Below are positions 5,707 through 12,218 of a stretch of 14,493 bases of DNA, one piece after another. How positions within the stretch are numbered: position 1 is the first letter of the stretch; each line of letters starts with the position of its first letter. Location: positions 1 to 14,493 of the forward strand of contig DQSX01000114.1 of assembly GCA_015663065.1 (NCBI GenBank), written 5' to 3'. Below the pieces are notes generated by a model. It was not told the DNA's origin. It was given only the letters and a program-made list of their open reading frames with translations, and did no database searches. The position numbers and the translations under genes were made by a program. This DNA comes from Sulfurovum sp. (GTDB taxonomy: Bacteria; Campylobacterota; Campylobacteria; Campylobacterales; Sulfurovaceae).

Positions 5707-7563
5707 TTGTCATTAGCTTTAGCAAGAAAATACCGCCCCGCCACTTTTGATGACCTTATTGGTCAAGAATCTGTCTCCCAAACCTTATCATTGGCACTCG
5801 ATGGCAACAGACTCTCACATGCATACCTGTTTTCAGGGCTAAGAGGAAGCGGTAAAACGTCTACGGCACGTATTTTTGCCAAGGCTTTACTCTGTGAAAA
5901 AGGCAGTACATCTCACCCTTGTGGTGTCTGTACCCATTGTGTGATGTCAGCGGAAAACAGGCACATGGATATTATTGAGATGGATGCAGCATCCAACCGT
6001 GGTATTGACGATATTAAAGACTTAATCGAACATACCAAATACAAGCCAAGTTCAGCACGTTACAAGATCTTCATCATTGATGAAGTACATATGCTGACCA
6101 CACAGGCATTTAATGCTTTGCTCAAAACCCTTGAAGAACCGCCTGACTTTGTAAAGTTCATTCTGGCTACCACGGATCCTTTAAAACTCCCTGCAACCAT
6201 ACTTTCACGTACCCAACATTTCAGATTTAAAAAAATTCCTCAGAATCTTGTACTCAAACATCTTGAACACATTATGAATTTGGAAAAGGTAAGTTATGAG
6301 AAAGAAGCACTGGATATTATTGCCCGTTCCGGTGCAGGCTCTCTGAGAGACTCTCTGACCCTGCTCGACCAGGCTATTGTTTACTCTAAGAACCATGTCG
6401 ATATTGCCACGGTTACCGGTATGCTCGGCATCATCGAACCCAGTCTGCTTGATGAACTTTTGGATGACATCATCCATAAAGACAAAAGCAAGATCCTTGC
6501 TTTCATTAAACTAGCATCTGACTATGAAGCGGAAATGATCCTGGATGAGTTGACACTCTTTTTAAAAGAGTTATTGTTGACACGGAGTTCCAAATTCAAA
6601 CCAATGACCATAGAACGTTTTTTCAGGGTCATCGCAGATTCAAAATCACTTCTTTCTTTAGGCTCTGACGGGGAATTTGTACTGACACTTTCCCTTTTCA
6701 AAATGGTAGAAGCACTGGAGATAAAAGACATTGACATGATGATACGGTCTTTAGAAAAAGAACTTCAGGGTGTGGAAGTCACCGAGATCATGGTGACCTC
6801 TCCTGATCAGGATAAAAATATCCCCAATGAGATCATAACCATTACCGAAGATGAGATCATTGCAACGATCCCGAAGAAGGCGGAGCCCAGTGTTCAGGAT
6901 TCAGAGGCCAGCATTCAGAAAGAGCAAGAAGAAGTAAAAGAAGAGATACCTGAAGTATCTGTAGAGATCGAAAGAAAAGAAGTAACTGAGCCAGCAGCAG
7001 CTGAACCTGTCCAAACACCAAACACAATAAACACTTCCAATTCAGGCTCAGATCTTTTTGCCAAGCTCATAGAGAAGATCTATGACCGCAATTTTGATCT
7101 TGGTGAATGTTTTAAAAGAAACATTGAATTTGAAAGTTTTGAAGAGAATAAACTAACCTGGGGTTCATGTGCCGATGGTGCCGATAAAAAATCACTGATC
7201 ACCCACTGGGGCGTCATCAATATGTTTGTCAAAGAGATATTCGGATTTGAAACAAAAATTGTGAATGTAGCTAAAAAAAAAGTAGTCACTAACCCTTCGA
7301 TAAGCTCAGAGAACGAAACAAACTTAAATGATCAAGCTGCTATAAGCTCGGTGCCTGAGCCTTCCGAAGCCTCACACAATGATGCTGATTCTGCTTCTAT
7401 GTTAGAAGATATAGAGATGAAGAGTTCATGTATTGCCCCTGAAGCGGGAGAGACAGAAGCCGCAAAAGAGAAAGACCCGTCCACACTTTTAAATGAACCT
7501 ATGATCAAAGAAGCTATTGCATTGTTTGATCCGAAAAAAGTACGTATTAAGAGAAATACGTAA
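5707..7563 (+). CDS. dnaX: DNA polymerase III subunit gamma/tau (clamp-loader ATPase)
   Basis: DnaX is the AAA+ subunit that loads the sliding clamp and holds the replisome together. It has 618 residues. Walker A GLRGSGKTS is at 44-52; a zinc knuckle uses C63, C72, C75 and C78. Walker B IFIIDEVHML is at 121-130, sensor-1 ATTD at 154-157, and the arginine-finger motif SRTQ (Arg168) stands in place of the common SRCQ. After about residue 360 comes an acidic, Pro/Glu-rich linker. A second folded block (about 445-522) follows, then a variable tail ending PMIKEAIALFDPKKVRIKRNT. The start is TTG at 5707, with GAGGAG at 5695-5700 and a 6-nt spacer. An in-frame A9 run (7273-7281) may give a shorter product. 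A decayed palindromic element encodes about residues 530-555. It converges on the phosphodiesterase gene. Confidence 0.96.
   Translation: MSLALARKYRPATFDDLIGQESVSQTLSLALDGNRLSHAYLFSGLRGSGKTSTARIFAKALLCEKGSTSHPCGVCTHCVMSAENRHMDIIEMDAASNRGIDDIKDLIEHTKYKPSSARYKIFIIDEVHMLTTQAFNALLKTLEEPPDFVKFILATTDPLKLPATILSRTQHFRFKKIPQNLVLKHLEHIMNLEKVSYEKEALDIIARSGAGSLRDSLTLLDQAIVYSKNHVDIATVTGMLGIIEPSLLDELLDDIIHKDKSKILAFIKLASDYEAEMILDELTLFLKELLLTRSSKFKPMTIERFFRVIADSKSLLSLGSDGEFVLTLSLFKMVEALEIKDIDMMIRSLEKELQGVEVTEIMVTSPDQDKNIPNEIITITEDEIIATIPKKAEPSVQDSEASIQKEQEEVKEEIPEVSVEIERKEVTEPAAAEPVQTPNTINTSNSGSDLFAKLIEKIYDRNFDLGECFKRNIEFESFEENKLTWGSCADGADKKSLITHWGVINMFVKEIFGFETKIVNVAKKKVVTNPSISSENETNLNDQAAISSVPEPSEASHNDADSASMLEDIEMKSSCIAPEAGETEAAKEKDPSTLLNEPMIKEAIALFDPKKVRIKRNT
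7273..7281 (+). other. Candidate slippage/frameshift site in dnaX (A9 run)
   Basis: Nine A residues encode Lys523-Lys525 exactly in frame. With one extra A (or a -1 shift) the frame reads SSH and stops at TAA 7290-7292, giving 528 residues. With one A fewer (or a +1 shift) it stops at TAG 7283-7285, giving 525 residues. Thermus dnaX is known to make its short subunit by transcriptional slippage on an A9 run. Whether slippage happens here cannot be seen from sequence. Confidence 0.55.
7295..7369. repeat. Palindromic element, decayed copy 3 (inside dnaX)
   Basis: The arms are CTTCGATAAGCTCAG (7295-7309) and CTGAGCCTTCCGAAG (7355-7369), with three mismatches and a 45-nt spacer. It is read on the plus strand as PSISSE at one end and VPEPSEA at the other. 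The first arm is in a different phase from the other coding copies; the second matches the VAEPVEA frame seen in mfd. Confidence 0.7.
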
Positions 7564-7658
7564 GCGTTCAGGAACCGTGCAACTTGTTCACGGACAAACA
7601 ATAGTTTGTACACTAAAATTCTTTACCTAAACAAGTTTAGGCTTCCAAAGAACCGACC
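7564..7658. terminator. Convergent dnaX/phosphodiesterase gap with serial palindromes
   Basis: The 95-nt gap between two converging stop codons holds three short palindromes: CCGTG...CACGG with an AACTTGTT centre (7575-7593), ACAAAC...GTTTGT (7594-7609), and the perfect CCTAAAC-AA-GTTTAGG (7626-7641). They could end transcription from both sides. None is followed by a strong T-tract, so this is a tentative call. Confidence 0.4.
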
Positions 7659-8468
7659 CTACTCCATCCATGCTTTGGTAACGATCTTTGGCTTGTCATC
7701 ATATATTTTAATTTTTTCAGCCCCAATACAGAGACCGTTCTCATCCAACTCAAACACTACCATTTGCAAAATCGCTTTACAATTGTCAGGCACATCAAAA
7801 TGCCCACCCAATCCTGTCATAAAACGTTTAATGGGTACATCTGCATGCATGCCGATCACACCGTCCCTACATCCGGTAAGCCCAACATCTGTCACATAAC
7901 AGCAGCCATCTACAACCTGAAGGTCATCAGTGGCAACATGGGTATGGGTACCCAAAATAGCAGAGACATCTTCTTTTAACATTTGCAATAAAGCATGTTT
8001 CTCAGAAGTTGCTTCCGCGTGCATGTCTATAATAATATGTTTGATACCCTGTTCTTTTAAATCTTCTGCTGTTTTTTTGATCATGGTAAAAGGATTGTCG
8101 ACCATAGGCATAGTGTAGTACCCCATAAGGTTGACAATGGCTATCTCGTGGCCAAGAAGCTGGATTTTGAACAGCCCTTCACCCGGAGTCTCTTTAGGGT
8201 AATTTATGGGTCGTATAAGTGGGTAGCTGTCAAAAAAATTGAGGATCTCTTTTTTGTCAAAAGAGTGGTTGCCGCCCGTCATCATATCGATGCCATAGCC
8301 CAGAAGTTCAATACAGTTTTTTTCAGTCAGACCAAAACCATGACTTGCATTTTCATAATTGGCAATAGTAAAATCAATGAAATGTTCCTGCTGAAGTCTT
8401 TTAAGATGTCGCTTGAGCATCAAGCGACCGGGTTTACCTACAATATCACCTATAAACCCTATCTTCAC
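7659..8468 (-). CDS. YmdB-like metallophosphoesterase (TIGR00282 family)
   Basis: This is a calcineurin-like phosphoesterase of the family that includes Bacillus subtilis YmdB and Deinococcus DR1281, which hydrolyse 2',3'-cyclic nucleotides. It has 269 residues. All expected dimetal-site residues are present at the family positions: Asp8 (GDIVGKPGR), Glu39-Asn40 (NYEN), Asn67 with catalytic His68 (GGNHSFD), His150 (DMHAEATSEK), His175 and His177 (GTHTHVATDD). VTDVGLTGCRDGVIG and the FDVPD-type tail are also typical. No signal peptide or membrane segment is seen, so it should be cytoplasmic. The ATG is 3 nt after the fabH stop, so it is the last gene of the ndk-to-fabH operon. YmdB influences gene expression and RNA turnover in Bacillus; a like role here is only a guess. 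The E. coli gene called ymdB is unrelated. Confidence 0.93.
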   Translation of the reverse strand: MKIGFIGDIVGKPGRLMLKRHLKRLQQEHFIDFTIANYENASHGFGLTEKNCIELLGYGIDMMTGGNHSFDKKEILNFFDSYPLIRPINYPKETPGEGLFKIQLLGHEIAIVNLMGYYTMPMVDNPFTMIKKTAEDLKEQGIKHIIIDMHAEATSEKHALLQMLKEDVSAILGTHTHVATDDLQVVDGCCYVTDVGLTGCRDGVIGMHADVPIKRFMTGLGGHFDVPDNCKAILQMVVFELDENGLCIGAEKIKIYDDKPKIVTKAWME

Positions 8469-8471
8469 GTT

Positions 8472-9488
8472 TTATTTACTCTTTCCTGCAAACGGGAGCA
8501 AAGCTGAGGCCCAGGTCAACCCGCCGCCAAAGGTGTCAAGCAGCATCAATTCACCACTCTGCAGTCTTCCTGACTCCCAAATGTCATTGATCGCCATGGG
8601 AATGGAAGCTGCGGAAGTATTTCCATATTTGCCTACGGTCACTACGACCTGTTCTTCTCTCATTTTCAACGCATCACCTACGGCTTTAATAATACGGTAG
8701 TTTGCCTGGTGGGGAATAAAGTGTGGAATATCATCGGTATTGATCTCATTTTTTGCCAGTATCTCTTTGACATCTTTGGTTAAAGTCTTTACTGCGAGTT
8801 TAAAGGTTTCATTTCCTTTCATCTGCACAAAGTTAAGACCTTCATCAATGACACGTTGACTGACAGGGTTTATACATCCTGGCGCCGGAGTAACCAAGAA
8901 ATCTGCATACGAACCATCTGCAGAAGCGTGCAGGTCAATAAAACCTTCTTCTTCCAATTCTGTAGCAGAGATCACTGCAGCACCGGCACCGTCACCAAAG
9001 AGGATACACGTTGTCCTGTCCGTATAATCTACGATCGAAGAGAATTTTTCAGACCCTACTATCAATACATTTTTTTTCATCCCTGATTCTATAAATGCTT
9101 TGGCCACAGAGAGCAGATAGACAAATCCGCTGCAGGCAGCAGAAATATCAAAAGCCTGCACATCTTTGATGCCAAGTTTGTCCGAAATGATACAGGCTGT
9201 TGAAGGCATATTAAAATAATCAGGTGTCACGGTTGCACAGAGCACAAGATCTATTTCATCAGCAGAGAGTCCTGAACGTTCAATGGCAAGCAGAGAAGCT
9301 TTTGCACCCATATCACTGGTATATTCATCGTCTGCTGCAATATGACGTTTAGAAATACCTGTACGTTTTACGATCCACTCATCTGTGGTATCTACCATCG
9401 TTTCAAGGTCTGCATTTGACAAGATCTTTTCGGGAACATAAGCACCTATAGAGCGAAAGGAAGCATAAACGGGTTTGGTTTGTGACAT
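8472..9488 (-). CDS. fabH: Beta-ketoacyl-ACP synthase III
   Basis: FabH condenses acetyl-CoA with malonyl-ACP to start each round of fatty-acid synthesis. The chosen ATG (9488-9486) gives 338 residues beginning MSQTKPVYASFRSIGAYVPE and has AAGGA just upstream. The frame stays open to 9527, but the extra 13 residues (MDIYLRVTVLRIT) are unlike the family and have no ribosome site. The catalytic triad is complete: Cys119 (ISAACSGF), His260 (FIPHQAN), Asn290 (GKYGNTSAAS). TTDEWIVKRTGI (34-45) and the closing DTFGGGLTWAS (318-328) are further signatures. It follows plsX in the operon, though a roughly 135-nt gap with a possible promoter lies between them. The phosphodiesterase gene follows after 3 nt. 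Confidence 0.96.
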   Translation of the reverse strand: MSQTKPVYASFRSIGAYVPEKILSNADLETMVDTTDEWIVKRTGISKRHIAADDEYTSDMGAKASLLAIERSGLSADEIDLVLCATVTPDYFNMPSTACIISDKLGIKDVQAFDISAACSGFVYLLSVAKAFIESGMKKNVLIVGSEKFSSIVDYTDRTTCILFGDGAGAAVISATELEEEGFIDLHASADGSYADFLVTPAPGCINPVSQRVIDEGLNFVQMKGNETFKLAVKTLTKDVKEILAKNEINTDDIPHFIPHQANYRIIKAVGDALKMREEQVVVTVGKYGNTSAASIPMAINDIWESGRLQSGELMLLDTFGGGLTWASALLPFAGKSK

Positions 9489-9539
9489 AGTTATCCTTAG
9501 AACAGTTACCCTGAGGTAAATATCCAAAATTAGTACATT

Positions 9540-9545
9540 ATTTTA
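9540..9545 (-). promoter_or_regulatory. Possible internal -10 box for fabH
   Basis: TAAAAT on the minus strand lies about 50 nt upstream of the fabH ATG, with a T-rich stretch further upstream. The plsX-fabH gap is the largest inside this operon, so an internal promoter is plausible but not proven. Confidence 0.3.
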
Positions 9546-9605
9546 CCATAATTTTCTAAGGAGAGTTCTAAAAAAAGGGTTTAATCAAAGGGTTCTTTAA
9601 TTAAA

Positions 9606-9618
9606 AGGCGAAATGCCT
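9606..9618 (-). terminator. Weak hairpin after plsX
   Basis: AGGC-ATTTC-GCCT followed by TTTTAATT on the minus strand lies 5 nt past the plsX stop. The stem is only 4 bp, so it may pause or partly end transcription at most. Confidence 0.25.
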
Positions 9619-9623
9619 CTCAA

Positions 9624-10613
9624 TTATTTTTTATGTGTCAAAAGTTCTTCTATGACCGTATTGACATCTGATTGTGTATATTGTATGGCTTGGAAAATGG
9701 CATTTTTGATCGCTTTGGGGCTTGAAGCTCCGTGAGAGATGATCGCACATCCGTTAATACCAAGTAAGGGTGCACCACCATATTCATCTTTGTCTATTTG
9801 CTTTTTCAGGTTTAAAAATACTTTCTTTTTCATAAGCAGTGCACCGATCTTTGCAGGCAAAGATTTTCTAATGTGCTGCTTCATCAGGTCAAACACCGTA
9901 GTCACAACACCCTCAGATGTTTTAAGTAAAACATTTCCTGTAAAACCGTCACAGACAACCACATTGACTTTTCCGTTGAAAATGTCTTTTCCTTCAATAT
10001 TTCCGACAAAGCCGTCAAGGTCTTTTAATAAAGTAAATGCCTCTTTGGTCAAAGCATTACCTTTACTCTCTTCTGAACCATTGGAGAGAAGTCCGACATG
10101 AGGTGAGCGTACACCCATGATCTTTTGAACATAAGCTTCACCCATAGCACCAAATTCATAAAGATTTTGCGGAGTACAGTCTGTCACCGCTCCTACATCC
10201 AATACAAGGGCTTTTACATCCGTCGTACTTGGCATAAGGGTTGCCAGTGCCGGCTTAGATATATGAGGAAGTCTTCCGATTCTCAAAGTTGCCAGCGTCA
10301 TGGTCGCACCGGAATGTCCGGCAGAAACCACAGCATCAGCTTCTTTGTTCCGTACCAGTTCAACCGCTTTGTAAATGGAAGACTCTTTACGTTTAAGTGC
10401 ATTGGTAGCCTGATCACTCATAGAGATCACATCAGAAGCTTCTACGATCTGTACTTTATCAATATAATATTGTGGGAGGAGAGAGAGTATCTCTGTTTTA
10501 TCGCCTACGAGTATAGGGATGAATTTTTTTTCTTCCAGTGCCTGTACCACACCTTCAATAATGGGTTCAGGACCAAAGTCCCCGCCCATTGCATCAATCG
10601 AGATCTTAATCAT
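9624..10613 (-). CDS. plsX: Phosphate acyltransferase PlsX
   Basis: PlsX is a peripheral membrane enzyme that turns acyl-ACP into acyl-phosphate, the donor for PlsY in phospholipid synthesis. It has 329 residues, normal length. The opening MIKISIDAMGGDFGPEPIIEGV is diagnostic. Further conserved blocks are VSAGHSGATMTLATLRIGRL, ALVLDVGAVTDCTPQNLYEFG, VGLLSNGSEESKGN, CDGFTGNVLLKTSEG and the glycine-rich EYGGAPLLGINGCAIISHG. DVGAVTDC differs slightly from the usual DVGANVDC. It starts 5 nt after the rpmF stop, so the two are translated from one message, the common rpmF-plsX-fabH arrangement. The long frames on the opposite strand here are shadows. Confidence 0.97.
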   Translation of the reverse strand: MIKISIDAMGGDFGPEPIIEGVVQALEEKKFIPILVGDKTEILSLLPQYYIDKVQIVEASDVISMSDQATNALKRKESSIYKAVELVRNKEADAVVSAGHSGATMTLATLRIGRLPHISKPALATLMPSTTDVKALVLDVGAVTDCTPQNLYEFGAMGEAYVQKIMGVRSPHVGLLSNGSEESKGNALTKEAFTLLKDLDGFVGNIEGKDIFNGKVNVVVCDGFTGNVLLKTSEGVVTTVFDLMKQHIRKSLPAKIGALLMKKKVFLNLKKQIDKDEYGGAPLLGINGCAIISHGASSPKAIKNAIFQAIQYTQSDVNTVIEELLTHKK

Positions 10614-10618
10614 CGAAA

Positions 10619-10780
10619 TTATGCTTTAGTTGTTTTGTACTCACCGGTAGTCATGTTCATGTGGTGAGGCATTCTCCATGTGCCATCTGCATCTTTTACA
10701 GGCATTGGTAGTGTCAATTTGTAGTGTGTTCTTCTTTTTGCTGCTCTTGTTTTACTCGTACGTCTCTTAGGTACTGCCAT
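10619..10780 (-). CDS. rpmF: Ribosomal protein L32
   Basis: This 53-residue gene is too short for most ORF scans. It starts at ATG 10780-10778 behind AAGGACC and ends at TAA 10621-10619. The protein begins MAVPKRRTSKTRAAKRRTHY, the L32 signature, and continues KLTLPMPVKDADGTWRMPHH and NMTTGEYKTTKA. It is a basic large-subunit protein near the peptidyl-transferase region. There are no zinc-binding CxxC pairs, so this is the zinc-free form. It sits between the DUF177/YceD gene and plsX, a very widely conserved order. The spacing is 5 nt to plsX and 35 nt from the upstream gene. Confidence 0.95.
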   Translation of the reverse strand: MAVPKRRTSKTRAAKRRTHYKLTLPMPVKDADGTWRMPHHMNMTTGEYKTTKA

Positions 10781-10815
10781 AATAGGTCCTTATTTTTAAT
10801 TTTATTATTATCTAT

Positions 10816-11193
10816 TTAAAACTCAATTTCAAACTCTTCTTCACTGTTGTCACATTTGTCACAATAATGATAAGAGCTTTTGATTGATGTAATTTCACTT
10901 TCCAGTATGTACGAAAGGTCAATTTCGCCATCTAAAAACTCAATTATATCCAAATCATCTTTATCTTCAGAAACCAGATCACTCAGTTTAAGCTTCAACG
11001 TACTGTCCTTCATATCATAGATGTAGCTCTTGCCACATCTATCACACGCCAGTTCAAAGCTTCCGTTCATCTTGGCATCCAAGGCTACTTGATGATAACC
11101 GCTTTTTTGCAAGCTTCCTGTAAGCGTTACCCCTTCTGAACACAGTTCAAAAGGTTTCGCTGTAGAACCTACCTTGTCAAATACAATCTTCAT
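10816..11193 (-). CDS. DUF177 / YceD-family protein
   Basis: This small acidic protein of 125 residues belongs to the family found next to rpmF in most bacteria. E. coli YceD is linked to 23S rRNA accumulation, so a role in large-subunit assembly is likely. The sequence shows GSFELACDRCGKSYIYD, with a CxxC pair at 50/53, and a second pair at 111/114 (YCDKC). Together these could bind one zinc. LDGEIDLSYILESEI is the typical core, and the tail is very acidic (SEEEFEIEF). The start is ATG 11193-11191 with AAGGAG upstream. It lies 21 nt after ndk and 35 nt before rpmF, so it is part of the same operon. Confidence 0.85.
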   Translation of the reverse strand: MKIVFDKVGSTAKPFELCSEGVTLTGSLQKSGYHQVALDAKMNGSFELACDRCGKSYIYDMKDSTLKLKLSDLVSEDKDDLDIIEFLDGEIDLSYILESEITSIKSSYHYCDKCDNSEEEFEIEF

Positions 11194-11214
11194 AAGGATA
11201 CTCCTTAGACTGTA

Positions 11215-11628
11215 TTAGTTGATCTCTCTTTGTGCAAAGAAGAAATTAATTTCGATCTCTGCATTTTCAACAGAGTCAGATCCGTGTACTGCATTGGCAT
11301 CAATACTTTCGGCAAAGTCAGCTCTTATCGTACCGGCTTCAGCTTCTGCAGGGTTGGTCGCACCCATAAGCTCTCTGTTCTTAGCCATTGCATTTTCACC
11401 CTCAAGTACTGTGACAACCACAGGTCCCGAGATCATGAAATCTACAAGATCTTTAAAGAAAGGTCTCTCAGCGTGGATTGCATAAAATGCTTCTGCATCA
11501 ACACGAGAAAGTCTGATCTTTTTTGTGGCTGCAATTCTAAGGTTTGCTGCTTCGAATCTTGCAAGAATTTGACCTACAACGTTTTTAGCGACTGCATCTG
11601 GTTTAATGATTGATAATGTTTGTTCCAT
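11215..11628 (-). CDS. ndk: Nucleoside diphosphate kinase
   Basis: Ndk passes the gamma-phosphate of ATP to other nucleoside diphosphates to balance (d)NTP pools. It has 137 residues. The opening MEQTLSIIKPDAV has the phosphate-binding Lys9. RPFFKDLVDFMISGPVV and RELMGATNPAEAEAGTIRADFA are conserved. The phospho-accepting histidine is His115 in NAVHGSDS. The start is ATG 11628-11626 with AGGAA upstream. It is the first gene of the long minus-strand operon running to the phosphodiesterase, with a good promoter about 75 nt upstream. The ndk-DUF177-rpmF-plsX-fabH order is the one I recall from Campylobacter. Confidence 0.98.
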   Translation of the reverse strand: MEQTLSIIKPDAVAKNVVGQILARFEAANLRIAATKKIRLSRVDAEAFYAIHAERPFFKDLVDFMISGPVVVTVLEGENAMAKNRELMGATNPAEAEAGTIRADFAESIDANAVHGSDSVENAEIEINFFFAQREIN

Positions 11629-11703
11629 ACTTATATTCCTAAGCGATTATTTACTTCGTGTCAATGTATTAAGAATTCAACATTACGAAAGTATTCGGGC
11701 GGA

Positions 11704-11709
11704 ATTATA
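11704..11709 (-). promoter_or_regulatory. -10 box for the ndk operon
   Basis: TATAAT on the minus strand follows a T-rich run (TTTTTAATATCTATTTCGG), the usual sigma-70 promoter form in this group. Transcription would begin around 11697, leaving a leader of about 70 nt before the ndk ATG. Confidence 0.6.
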
Positions 11710-11764
11710 CCGAAATAGATATTAAAAATTTATTAATTTTGTTTAAAAAGTAGTAAGTTAAAAG

Positions 11765-11788
11765 TGTATCGGACAAGTGTCCGATACA
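11765..11788 (-). terminator. Terminator of the ferredoxin gene
   Basis: TGTATCGGAC-AAGT-GTCCGATACA forms a perfect 10-bp stem with a 4-nt loop. It lies 9 nt past the ferredoxin stop, and the minus strand continues with CTTTTAACTT. It separates ferredoxin from the ndk operon promoter. Confidence 0.8.
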
Positions 11789-11797
11789 TTTGATAAT

Positions 11798-12073
11798 TTA
11801 GTCTTCAATAACAGGTTCGTCTTTAGCGCCTCTGCCTTCCATTGCTGGCATACCGTCTACGACGTCACCCCATACGATACAACCCTCAGTAGGACATGCT
11901 TCAGCACAAGCTGGAACATCAAAGTGATCTACACACTCAACACATTTGTCTGCATATACGTAGTAAATCTCTTCACCCGTTGGGTTATCATCCTCATCTA
12001 CAATTGCTTCTACTGGACATTCGTCAATACAAGCTGCACAATTGATACATGTATCATTAATATATACTGCCAT
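11798..12073 (-). CDS. 2[4Fe-4S] ferredoxin, Allochromatium (Alv) type
   Basis: This small acidic electron carrier of the cytoplasm has 91 residues. The first cluster uses Cys9, 12, 15 and 19 (CINCAACIDECP). The second has the spaced form Cys44-x2-Cys47-x8-Cys56-x3-Cys60 followed by Pro. That 8-residue insert defines the Alv-type ferredoxins, which have very low potential and often serve oxidoreductases such as benzoyl-CoA or 2-oxoacid enzymes. An extra Cys65 follows. The ATG is preceded by AAAGGAG. It has its own promoter and terminator and stands alone between metK and ndk. I recall a ferredoxin (fdxA) beside ndk in Campylobacter as well. The partner enzyme cannot be told from the window. 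Confidence 0.95.
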   Translation of the reverse strand: MAVYINDTCINCAACIDECPVEAIVDEDDNPTGEEIYYVYADKCVECVDHFDVPACAEACPTEGCIVWGDVVDGMPAMEGRGAKDEPVIED

Positions 12074-12101
12074 TTTATCTCCTTTGATTAAATATACTCA
12101 A

Positions 12102-12115
12102 ACTATAGCAAAAAA
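12102..12115 (-). promoter_or_regulatory. Promoter of the ferredoxin gene
   Basis: The minus strand reads TTTTTTGCTATAGT: a T-run, an extended TG element and a near-consensus -10, about 30 nt upstream of the ATG. Confidence 0.6.
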
Positions 12116-12160
12116 TGTTAAAGAAATCTTTAATCTGAAAGACATTCATCTATAAATTAC

Positions 12161-12194
12161 AAAATACGCTCTATTTCCCAACAGAGCGTATTTT
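12161..12194. terminator. Terminator of metK
   Basis: AAAATACGCTCT and AGAGCGTATTTT are perfect 12-bp complements around a 10-nt loop. It lies 24 nt past the metK stop. The A- and T-ended stem lets it work on either strand. Confidence 0.85.
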
Positions 12195-12218
12195 AAAAGG
12201 TATTGATAATGAATATAC

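Noticed and set aside
9489..9527. An extended start for FabH giving 351 residues
   Set aside because: The added 13 residues are not family-like and lack a Shine-Dalgarno, whereas the ATG at 9488 has AAGGA just upstream.
10125..10667. A 180-residue frame on the plus strand over plsX and rpmF
   Set aside because: It is antisense to two certain genes and resembles no family; it is a shadow of plsX.
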